From assembly GCA_015520525.1 (NCBI GenBank), contig WAPY01000113.1, positions 1 through 9,795 on the forward strand: a stretch of 9,795 nt of DNA, in the 5' to 3' direction. Source of the DNA: Candidatus Woesearchaeota archaeon (lineage in GTDB: Archaea; Nanobdellota; Nanobdellia; Woesearchaeales; WAPY01). The first letter of the stretch is position 1. Every line of letters begins with the position of its first letter. Positions 1 through 5,830 of this stretch are shown here, in pieces. The notes under the pieces were generated by a model. The model saw only the letters and a program-made list of their open reading frames with translations. It was not told the origin of the DNA and made no database searches. Made by a program: the position numbers and the translations under genes.

Positions 1-1452
1 GTTTGTGGTGGTTTTGGTGAGAGTTGTTGTTCTTCTGGTGATGCTTGTGATGTGAGTGAGGGTTTGGTTTGTAATTCTTCTAGTGTATGTTCTTGTAATA
101 TTTCTGTGGGTATGGTTTGGAATGCTTCTCAGAAGAAGTGTGTAAGTTTAGGTAGGAGTGTTTGTAAGTCTATTTCAATTAATTGGACTCCTGAATCTAT
201 ATTTTACGGTAAGAGTTTTGTTAATCCTTCTGTTTTTGGTTTAAATGCATCTCATTTTGTTGTTTTGTCTAATACAGGTTTTGGTAATTTTAATTTTGGT
301 TTTCTTAATAAGTCTTCTTCTTTGATCTTTTGGAATGTTTCTGGGCGTTTATTTAATCATACTCAATGGGGGGTTTTTTCTCGTTTGGGTAATTCTTCTC
401 ACTTTGTTGTTTTATCTACTAATTATAATAATTCTTATCATGGCTCTGTTGGCTATGTTAGGGTTTTTCATTTTAATGGTTCTTCTATTGTTTGGGATAC
501 TGATAAGAGTGTGTTTTTTAGAGGTCCTGCAATTGGGGCAAGTGAAATTATTGGTTTGGATAGTTCTCATTTTGTTGTTGTTTATTCTTATGAAAGGGTT
601 GAAGAGACAGATGAGGATCATCGTCCTATATGTTATACTGTTTCGGAGATGCAGGTTGGTCATTTTGATGGTTCTTCTATTACTTGGAGGGATTCTCCTG
701 AGGAGCTTATTGTCAAATTTGATGGTCCTTATTATGTGGGTAAGGAAGCTCCGGATTTTCTTCCTTATCTTTTTAGGTTGGATTCTTCTCATCTTGCTAT
801 GGTAATTATGACTGAGAAGACTGTTTCAAAGGGTTATGGTAAACATTATTCTTCTACTGCTTATTATTATGCTAATTTTAGTGTTGGTCGCTTTGATGGT
901 TATTCTGTTATTTGGGGTCCGAGTGTTTTGTTGGATTCTACTGATACTGCTGTTTATGATGTTTCTGTTGCTCCTTTGGGGGATTCTCACTTTGTTGTTG
1001 TGTATAATGAGTATGTTAATGGCAATAGTAAGTATATTAATGGCAGTAATTCTGCTTATCTTGCTGTTCGTGTTGGTCATTATTCTGGGGAGGATGTTAT
1101 TTGGGATTCTGATAAGCTTGTGTTTTGTAATGGGACCACTAATGATATTTCTGTTGTTGGTTTGGATTCTTCTCATTTTGTTGTTTCGTATGATGGGGGT
1201 CATAGGTATGATAGTAAGGGGGGTTTCGTTTGTGTTGGTTGTTTTGATGGTTCTGATGTTGTTTGTAGTAAGATGTTTCCTTTTTCTTCATATCAGCTTG
1301 TTCATACTTATGTTGCTCGCCTTGATGATTCTCATTTTGTTGTTGCTTATGAGAAATGGGGGGATGGTGTATGGGACGAGGGTAAGGGCATAGCAAGAGC
1401 AGGTTCTTTTTGTTCTTGTCCTTCAGCAAGTTCAGCTCCTAAGGGGGGATAA
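1..1452 (+). CDS. Secreted Cys-rich seven-repeat (beta-propeller-like) surface protein, partial at 5' end and frame-broken at 3' end
   Basis: The frame is open from the first base, so the true start lies upstream; the GTG at 52 is an internal Val codon. The first residues (CGGFGESCC, then further Cys) form a Cys-rich module ending near 171. Seven repeats follow (172-1413), each with a Trp strand (SSITW-like), an LDSSHFVVVY strand and a VGHFDG strand, which suggests a seven-bladed propeller. Of about 25 Asn counted after position 52, 14 lie in N-X-S/T sequons, which fits an N-glycosylated exported protein. Four runs of six G occur (368, 1218, 1358, 1443). The last run is followed at once by tandem TAA stops, while the next frame continues with the same composition, so this is probably not the true C-terminus. 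Codons end mostly in T and rarely in A or C. I do not recognise a named family; attachment to the cell surface is inferred. Confidence 0.8.
   Translation, partial: VCGGFGESCCSSGDACDVSEGLVCNSSSVCSCNISVGMVWNASQKKCVSLGRSVCKSISINWTPESIFYGKSFVNPSVFGLNASHFVVLSNTGFGNFNFGFLNKSSSLIFWNVSGRLFNHTQWGVFSRLGNSSHFVVLSTNYNNSYHGSVGYVRVFHFNGSSIVWDTDKSVFFRGPAIGASEIIGLDSSHFVVVYSYERVEETDEDHRPICYTVSEMQVGHFDGSSITWRDSPEELIVKFDGPYYVGKEAPDFLPYLFRLDSSHLAMVIMTEKTVSKGYGKHYSSTAYYYANFSVGRFDGYSVIWGPSVLLDSTDTAVYDVSVAPLGDSHFVVVYNEYVNGNSKYINGSNSAYLAVRVGHYSGEDVIWDSDKLVFCNGTTNDISVVGLDSSHFVVSYDGGHRYDSKGGFVCVGCFDGSDVVCSKMFPFSSYQLVHTYVARLDDSHFVVAYEKWGDGVWDEGKGIARAGSFCSCPSASSAPKGG
172..1413 (+). repeat. Seven in-frame protein repeats of about 50-75 residues (propeller blades)
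   Basis: Numbering residues from the GTG at 52, the SHFVV-type core (L-D-S-S-H-F-V-V-x-Y) begins at residues 64, 112, 169, 243, 309, 371 and 424. Each core is preceded by a strand ending in Trp (W45, W94, W148, W212, W288, W351; Cys405 in the seventh) and followed by a V-G-H-F-D-G strand. Counted this way there are exactly seven complete units and no leftover half unit. The fourth core is diverged (SHLAMV). At DNA level the unit is marked by near copies of gattcttctcattttgttgt. Spacing varies from 48 to 74 residues because loop length differs. The repeat is direct observation; the propeller fold is inferred. Confidence 0.85.
1443..1448 (+). other. G6 homopolymer at the probable frameshift point
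   Basis: Reading AAG GGG GGA TAA TAA ends the upstream frame. Skipping one G gives AAG GGG GAT AAT AAC and joins the open frame that runs to 1870. The joined peptide here is a Ser/Asn/Thr/Pro-rich linker (SASSAPKG followed by DNNASSNTSS) between the propeller and a Cys-rich tail, a natural domain boundary. The cause may be an assembly indel, a real mutation, transcriptional slippage or +1 recoding; the sequence alone cannot decide. Confidence 0.7.
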
Positions 1453-1870
1453 TAACGCCTCCTCTAATACTTCTTCAGTTTGTTCTAGAGGTGTCTGTAC
1501 TTGTTGCAAGCTTCCGTGGGGTGAGAGGACTTTTGTTTGTGAGCCTGGTGATCAGTTAGTTGATCCGTATTATTATGTTGGTGGGCGTTGTGATTTGGAT
1601 TGTTCTTCTTATGGGGGCAAATTTAGGGGTTATTGTGTTGTTGATAAAGATGCTCCTCCTGTTAAGCATTGTCCTGTTGGTGAGGTTTGTGCTTGTTGTG
1701 TAAAGCAGGTGGGAGTTCCTAATTCAGGTGAGGGTGATGTTGATGAAAGTTATATGTGTAGTTTGGGTGGTTCTGTGCTTGTGCCTCCTGTTAGGCCTTT
1801 GTTGAGGTGTAGTAAGAGTTGTAGTTCGAGTGAGGAGGGTTATTGTGTTAATGTGTTCAATCCGAGGTAA
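1448..1870 (+). CDS. Cys-rich C-terminal part of the same surface protein (+1 frame continuation)
   Basis: This frame is open back to the G6 tract and carries no good start codon or ribosome site. The first usable start (TTG 1595) would cut a Cys module in half, so I read it as the detached C-terminus of the preceding gene. It adds about 140 residues. After a linker with two more N-glycosylation sequons come Cys clusters (VCSRGVCTCC, VCACC) and two copies of a C-x3-C-S-S...G-Y-C unit: RCDLDCSS...GYC near 1586-1636 and RCSKSCSSSEEGYC near 1805-1848. The second copy ends about ten residues later at TAA. The G/T-rich, T-ending codon use matches the upstream part. Many disulfides in an extracellular module are likely. 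Joined, the two parts give about 622 residues within the window. Confidence 0.7.
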   Translation, partial: DNNASSNTSSVCSRGVCTCCKLPWGERTFVCEPGDQLVDPYYYVGGRCDLDCSSYGGKFRGYCVVDKDAPPVKHCPVGEVCACCVKQVGVPNSGEGDVDESYMCSLGGSVLVPPVRPLLRCSKSCSSSEEGYCVNVFNPR

Positions 1871-1940
1871 CTTTATTAATTAATCCTTTTGTTTTATAAC
1901 GGTTGCACTTTGGGAGTTCCTTCTTAAATTATAACTTCTA

Positions 1941-1953
1941 CCTTTTCTTTTTT
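1941..1953 (+). terminator. Possible T-rich terminator after the surface gene
   Basis: The 122-bp gap after the surface gene is T-rich and contains CCTTTTCTTTTTT, the kind of oligo-T stretch at which archaeal RNA polymerase often stops. There is no stem-loop. It sits just upstream of the next gene's TATA box, a sensible place for the transcript to end. I see no small gene or RNA in this gap. Confidence 0.3.
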
Positions 1954-1960
1954 CACAATC

Positions 1961-1970
1961 TTTTTATACT
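1961..1970 (+). promoter_or_regulatory. TATA box of the TraB-family gene
   Basis: TTTTTATACT is centred about 27 nt before the ATG at 1993. Archaeal transcription normally starts about 25-27 nt downstream of the TATA centre, so the transcript would begin at or next to the ATG (leaderless). No Shine-Dalgarno site precedes the ATG. This supports 1993 over the earlier in-frame TTG at 1903. Confidence 0.6.
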
Positions 1971-1992
1971 TCCCTTCTGTCTTGTTGTTCTT

Positions 1993-2727
1993 ATGATTCG
2001 TCGTTTTGCTAATTTTGTTTTGTTTGGTGGTTCTCACATTGCTGGTGAGAGTGTTTCTACTTTGAGGACGCTTTTCTCTAAGGAGAATCCTGATGTGGTT
2101 GCTTTAGAGTTGGATGCTGATCGCTTTAATTCTCTTATTGCTCGTATGAATCACCTTCCTGTCAGCAAAGGTTATTATTCTCCTGGAAGAATAGGCATTC
2201 AAGGTTTTTTATTCGCTAAAATTGCTTCTTTTATCCAGGGGAAGCTCGCTCTCCGTTTGGGTGTTCAGCCTGGTGTTGAGATGGAGGAGTCCATTAAGCT
2301 CGCTCGAAAGTTTAATAAGAATGTTATCTTAATTGATAAACCTATTGAGGTTACTTTGAGAGATTTTTCTTCTAAGATCCCCTTGTCTGAGAAGCTGAGA
2401 CTTTTGGCCGATCCTTTCCTGAGCGTTTTTCATCGTGGAGAATCTTATAAGCTTGATTTGAATAAAATCCCTTCAGAAAAATTAGTTGATACTGCTATTG
2501 AGGTTATGAAGTCAAGGTATCCTCATTTATACTCTGTTCTTGTTGATTCCCGCAACAGGTTTATTGCTAAGCGTTTATTCCTTTTTTACAATTCTGGAGA
2601 GAAGGTTCTCGTTGTTTTAGGTGCTGGTCATGTTAAAGGAGTTCTTGAGTACCTCAAGAAGTTTGAGAGAGATTATGAAAAATCTCCTTCTTTGAGTTAT
2701 TCTTTTTCAGTAAATTTTAAAAGTTGA
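1993..2727 (+). CDS. TraB-family protein, short soluble form
   Basis: The 244-residue product carries the family landmarks: a G-G-S-H motif at residues 12-15, a D-V-V-A-L-E-L-D strand with a following Arg, an L-G-V-Q-P-G-V-E-M segment leading to I-L-I-D-K, and a C-terminal G-A-G-H-V-K-G motif. These GxxH/GAGH motifs define the TraB/PrgY/Tiki superfamily. Animal Tiki members are membrane-tethered proteases, and PrgY limits pheromone activity in enterococci; the archaeal role is not known to me. Archaeal relatives are often longer, with C-terminal membrane helices. This one stops shortly after the last motif and looks cytosolic. I chose ATG 1993 because of TATA spacing and because the 30 residues encoded from TTG 1903 are low-complexity hydrophobic sequence reading through the promoter. 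It is followed after 17 bp by the membrane protein gene, whose promoter lies in its last codons. Confidence 0.85.
   Translation: MIRRFANFVLFGGSHIAGESVSTLRTLFSKENPDVVALELDADRFNSLIARMNHLPVSKGYYSPGRIGIQGFLFAKIASFIQGKLALRLGVQPGVEMEESIKLARKFNKNVILIDKPIEVTLRDFSSKIPLSEKLRLLADPFLSVFHRGESYKLDLNKIPSEKLVDTAIEVMKSRYPHLYSVLVDSRNRFIAKRLFLFYNSGEKVLVVLGAGHVKGVLEYLKKFERDYEKSPSLSYSFSVNFKS
2715..2722 (+). promoter_or_regulatory. TATA box of the S2P-like gene, inside the end of the TraB gene
   Basis: TTTTAAAA is centred about 26 nt before ATG 2745, again at leaderless spacing, and overlaps the last codons of the TraB gene. The only purine stretch before the ATG (AAGG, one base away) is too close to act as a ribosome site. 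Read-through from the TraB promoter is also possible. Confidence 0.45.
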
Positions 2728-2744
2728 TTGTGTTTATTTAAGGT

Positions 2745-3491
2745 ATGGCAGATTTTTATGATTATTATGATATTGTTAAGCGTTATTTTGTTTTTGATCC
2801 TTTAGAGTCAAGGTCTTTGCTTATCACATCTTTGATCCTTGCTTTTTGTTTGAGCTTTAGGCAGTGGGGTGTTGGCAATGTATTTAGCGTTAGAGTTGGC
2901 TTGTTCAACTTCTTCAATGCTTTTGTCATCGTTCTTTTAGCCTTGTTCATCAATATCTCTGCTAAGAAGCTCTACGCTCTCCATTTAGGGTATAAAGTTA
3001 GATATGAGTTTTGGGTTTTTGGTTTAGTGTTTGCTCTACTCTTAACCTTTGTAACTAATGGTGTCCTTTTCTTCCTCGCTGTTGGGAGTTTTTCAATGTC
3101 AATTATTAAAGGTTACCGTCTGGGTTTCTTCCGTCACGGCCTCAATTATTTTGCTTTGGGTGTTGTCTCTTTTATGGGAATTTTGGCAAACATTGCTCTC
3201 GCTGCTTTTTTCAGATTCTTTAACTTCACAAATTCTCCAATAGTTCAAGAGGCAATTGTTGTTAATCTTATGGTTGCTGCTTTTGCCTTGGTTCCTATTC
3301 CTCCGTTGGATGGCGTTAAAATCTTCTTTGCTTCTCCTTTCTTGTATGCTTTCACTGTTGGTCTCCTCTTGGGCGCTTGGATTTTTATATACGCTCCTGT
3401 CTTTTGGATGTTCCTGCTTGGAACTTTAATATCTGCTTTTGTGGCTCTTTATTTTATGATAAAATATGAGGATCCTTTCTTTGTAAAATAA
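2745..3491 (+). CDS. Site-2 protease (peptidase M50)-like membrane protein lacking the HExxH zinc site
   Basis: The 248 residues form about six hydrophobic segments with the layout of archaeal M50 proteins. The segment around residues 70-83 (NISAKKLYALHLGY) lines up with the usual HELAHKLVA.H.GY, but His-Glu-x-x-His is replaced by Asn70-Ile71-x-x-Lys74. A central region with R-x-G-x-x-Y-F and G-I-L-A-N-I (residues 145-150) matches the family's G-P-L-A-N segment. The second active-site motif is kept: N174-L near the start of its helix and V-P-I-P-P-L-D-G at 183-190, with Asp189 as the remaining ligand position. Intact members cut substrates within the membrane; this one should not bind catalytic zinc, so a non-proteolytic role such as binding membrane substrates is inferred. 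ATG 2745 fits the TATA spacing. It sits between the TraB gene and hef, with no evident functional link. Confidence 0.8.
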   Translation: MADFYDYYDIVKRYFVFDPLESRSLLITSLILAFCLSFRQWGVGNVFSVRVGLFNFFNAFVIVLLALFINISAKKLYALHLGYKVRYEFWVFGLVFALLLTFVTNGVLFFLAVGSFSMSIIKGYRLGFFRHGLNYFALGVVSFMGILANIALAAFFRFFNFTNSPIVQEAIVVNLMVAAFALVPIPPLDGVKIFFASPFLYAFTVGLLLGAWIFIYAPVFWMFLLGTLISAFVALYFMIKYEDPFFVK

Positions 3492-3516
3492 ACACTGGAC
3501 TTTCTGCAACTAAAAC

Positions 3517-3524
3517 TTTTTAAA
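3517..3524 (+). promoter_or_regulatory. TATA box of hef
   Basis: TTTTTAAA is centred about 26-27 nt before ATG 3547 in the 55-bp gap after the S2P-like gene. The bases between it and the ATG are T-rich with no Shine-Dalgarno site, so the transcript is probably leaderless. The T-run after the box may also help end the upstream transcript. Confidence 0.6.
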
Positions 3525-3546
3525 CTTCCTTTTTTACTTTATACTT

Positions 3547-5757
3547 ATGTTTTCCTTGAAAAATTTTGAGCCTAGATTGTACCAGCAGACAATCTTCGCC
3601 TCTGCTGTAAGTAAGAATACTCTAGTTGTCTTACCTACGGGGCTTGGTAAGACAGCTGTTGCTATGATGCTCTCCCTAAAAAGGTTGAATGATTTTCCAA
3701 ACTCAAAGGTTATCTTTTTAGCTCCGACTAAACCTTTAGTTGAACAGCACAGGAACTATTTTCTCAAGTATACGAACATTCCTGAAGAGCTCACAACTGT
3801 CTTCACAGGGTCTATAAGTCCAAGCAAGCGCCGTGAGATTTGGGATAAAATGAGAGTTGTTTTTTCCACACCTCAAGGTTTGGAGAATGATGTTATATCA
3901 AGAAAAATATCTTTGAAGAATGTTTCTCTCATTATTTTCGATGAGGCGCACAGGTCTGTAGGAAATTACTCTTATGTTTTCATTGCTAAACAGTATGTTG
4001 CTGAGGCTGATTTCCCAAGAATCTTAGCCTTAACTGCTTCTCCCGGAAGTGATGTTGAGAAGATTAAGGAAGTCTGCAACAATCTCTTCATTGAGAATGT
4101 TGAGGTTCGTTCGGATTCTGATTTTGATGTTAAGCCTTATGTTAAAGAAATCGTTGTTAATTGGGTGGGCGTTGAATTATCTGATAATATGCTGAAGTTG
4201 AGGAATAAACTTTTGGCTATTTACAAGGACAGGATTAAGAAGATAAGAGAATTGTCTGATGTTAACATTAATGAGAATATGAGCAAGAAGGATTTGTTGG
4301 CTTTGCAGTCGGAGTTAAGGGCTAAAATCATGAACGACAAGTCTTACTCTGATATGTTCCTACTCTCAATTCTCGCTCAAATTATGAAGGTTCAGTATGC
4401 AATTGAGCTGTTGGAAACTCAGGGAATTTCTGCTTTAAAGAAATATTTTGACAGGTTTGTCGAGTCAGCTTCCTCTTCTAAGGTTAAAGCTGTTAAAGCC
4501 TTAATGTCTGATGAGAATTTTACGTCCGCCATTGCCTTAACGACTCATCTTTTTAACAAGGGTGTTGAGCATCCTAAATTGGACAAACTTCTTGAGCTTG
4601 TTTCTAAAACTTTGAAAGACAAACCTGATTCAAAAATTATTGTCTTTACTCAGTACAGAGATTCAGCGACAGTTATTCATAAGAAGTTTGAGGAAGTTGG
4701 GATTTCCTCTAAAGTTTTTGTCGGCCAGCAGAAGAAGCAGGGTACAGGTTTAACTCAGAAGGATCAGAGAAAGATGCTTGATGAGTTTAAGAACAGCAAG
4801 TTCAATGTTCTCATAAGCACATCTGTCGGTGAGGAAGGTTTGGACATTCCTAAAGTAGATAAAGTCATCTTTTATGAGGCAGTGCCAAGTGCTATTAGGC
4901 AGATACAGCGCCGCGGCAGGACTGGTAGGCAGGATAAGGGTTATGTGATCATACTTTACACAAAGAAGACGAGAGATGAGGCTTATCTGTGGGTTGCCCG
5001 CCATAAAGAGACGAAGATGAAAAGAGTTCTTGAATCTTTGAAGAAGGAATTTTCACTCACAAATTTAAGCCGTAATACTGATAGTAAGAATAAGAAACTG
5101 ACTGATTTCTCAGATCCTAAGGTAAAGATAATTGTTGATTACCGCGAGAAGAATTCCTTAATACTTCAGTCCCTCGTTGATAAGGGGGCTGTTGTTGACC
5201 TTAAACGGTTGGACATTGCGGATTATGTTTTGAGTTCTGATGTTGCTGTTGAGCTCAAAACTGTTAAGGATTTTGTTGATTCTCTTATTGATTCAAGGCT
5301 TTTGTCTCAGTTGAAATTGCTTAAAGAAAATTATAACAAGCCCTTGATTGTTGTTCAAGGTATGGAGGACATGTTTTCTGTGAGGAATGTCCATAAGAAC
5401 GCTATTTATGGCATGCTGATAACAATCACATTAAATTATGGAGTTCCCATCTTATTTACGAGAACGCCTAAGGAGACGGCAGACCTTTTGTTTCAAATTG
5501 CGGAGAAGGAGCAGGTTGATAAGGCGAAGAATTTTGAACTTCACTCTAAGAAGCCGAGCACTCTTAAAGACCAACAGGAGTATTTTATATCTTCCCTTCC
5601 AAATATTGGCTTGACAACCGCCCGAGAACTTCTCCGCAAGTTCGGTAGCGTCTCAAACATTGTTAATGCATCAGAAAAAGATTTGAAATCAGTTGATTTG
5701 ATAGGCGACAAAAAAGCATCTAAGCTGAAGAAACTTTTTGATGAGCGTTATGAATAA
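3547..5757 (+). CDS. hef: Hef, XPF/FANCM-type helicase-nuclease for stalled replication forks
   Basis: All 736 residues fit archaeal Hef. The superfamily 2 helicase part has motif I P-T-G-L-G-K-T (30-36), A-P-T-K-P-L-V (59-65), a DEAH box (132-135), L-T-A-S-P-G (162-167), a helical insert (about 212-345), K-I-I-V-F-T (363-368), G-E-E-G-L-D-I-P (428-435) and Q-I-Q-R-R-G-R-T-G-R (452-461). After a Lys/Asn-rich linker comes the XPF nuclease domain from V-D-Y-R-E (530) to about 657. Then helix-hairpin-helix repeats end the protein (about 681-735, with L-P-N-I-G and L-I-G). Hef unwinds and cuts fork-shaped DNA and acts as a dimer. One oddity: the family's E-R-K-x3-D nuclease motif reads E569-L570-K571-x3-D575, and G-D-Y reads A-D559-Y. 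The acidic residues and Lys remain, so nuclease activity may be altered rather than lost. Confidence 0.95.
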   Translation: MFSLKNFEPRLYQQTIFASAVSKNTLVVLPTGLGKTAVAMMLSLKRLNDFPNSKVIFLAPTKPLVEQHRNYFLKYTNIPEELTTVFTGSISPSKRREIWDKMRVVFSTPQGLENDVISRKISLKNVSLIIFDEAHRSVGNYSYVFIAKQYVAEADFPRILALTASPGSDVEKIKEVCNNLFIENVEVRSDSDFDVKPYVKEIVVNWVGVELSDNMLKLRNKLLAIYKDRIKKIRELSDVNINENMSKKDLLALQSELRAKIMNDKSYSDMFLLSILAQIMKVQYAIELLETQGISALKKYFDRFVESASSSKVKAVKALMSDENFTSAIALTTHLFNKGVEHPKLDKLLELVSKTLKDKPDSKIIVFTQYRDSATVIHKKFEEVGISSKVFVGQQKKQGTGLTQKDQRKMLDEFKNSKFNVLISTSVGEEGLDIPKVDKVIFYEAVPSAIRQIQRRGRTGRQDKGYVIILYTKKTRDEAYLWVARHKETKMKRVLESLKKEFSLTNLSRNTDSKNKKLTDFSDPKVKIIVDYREKNSLILQSLVDKGAVVDLKRLDIADYVLSSDVAVELKTVKDFVDSLIDSRLLSQLKLLKENYNKPLIVVQGMEDMFSVRNVHKNAIYGMLITITLNYGVPILFTRTPKETADLLFQIAEKEQVDKAKNFELHSKKPSTLKDQQEYFISSLPNIGLTTARELLRKFGSVSNIVNASEKDLKSVDLIGDKKASKLKKLFDERYE

Positions 5758-5766
5758 AATTCAATA

Positions 5767-5781
5767 GAAAGGTTTATAAAT
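5767..5781 (+). promoter_or_regulatory. BRE and TATA box of the pilin-like operon
   Basis: GAAAGG followed by TTTATAAAT is the best TATA/BRE match in the window. It predicts a start near 5803, leaving a leader of about 28 nt before ATG 5831 that carries a ribosome site. This differs from the leaderless spacing at the neighbouring genes. It also excludes the in-frame ATG at 5801, which would fall at or before the transcript start. Confidence 0.65.
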
Positions 5782-5819
5782 AATTGTTGATTATTGGATA
5801 TTGATATACTATTTCATAA

Positions 5820-5826
5820 GAGGTGA
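5820..5826 (+). promoter_or_regulatory. Shine-Dalgarno site of the first pilin-like gene
   Basis: GAGGTGA lies four bases before ATG 5831 and pairs well with the 3' end of 16S rRNA. It decides the start in favour of 5831 over 5801. Confidence 0.75.
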
Positions 5827-5830
5827 GCTC

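Noticed and set aside
240..1345. CRISPR-like array from repeated gattcttctcattttgttgt
   Set aside because: Copies are imperfect, in one reading frame and at uneven intervals of about 145-220 bp; they encode the protein repeat core.
335..1393. Long hydrophobic plus-strand frames (335-805, 836-1393) resembling membrane proteins
   Set aside because: They are +1-frame readings of the T-rich surface gene; shifted T-ending codons give Leu, Ile and Val. The surface gene has coherent repeats in its own frame and these have none.
412..1429. Minus-strand open frames at 412-792, 826-1203 and 1139-1429
   Set aside because: Their Asn/Ile/Arg/Thr or His/Gln-rich products are mirror images of the biased codons of the surface gene; no start signals or domains.
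1595..1870. Independent small Cys-rich gene starting at TTG 1595
   Set aside because: The frame is open back to 1448 with the same composition, and a start at 1595 would split a Cys module. No promoter or ribosome site precedes it.
1903..1992. N-terminal extension of the TraB protein from TTG 1903 (signal-peptide-like)
   Set aside because: The hydrophobic residues come from the T-rich promoter region; the TATA box at 1961-1970 lies inside it and fits a start at ATG 1993.
1871..1992. Possible small RNA in the 122-bp gap
   Set aside because: No C/D-box pair, no tRNA-like pairing and no stable stem found by eye; only T-rich sequence and a TATA box.
4750..5004. Minus-strand frame inside hef
   Set aside because: Shadow of the helicase motif region; no recognisable domain and no start signals.
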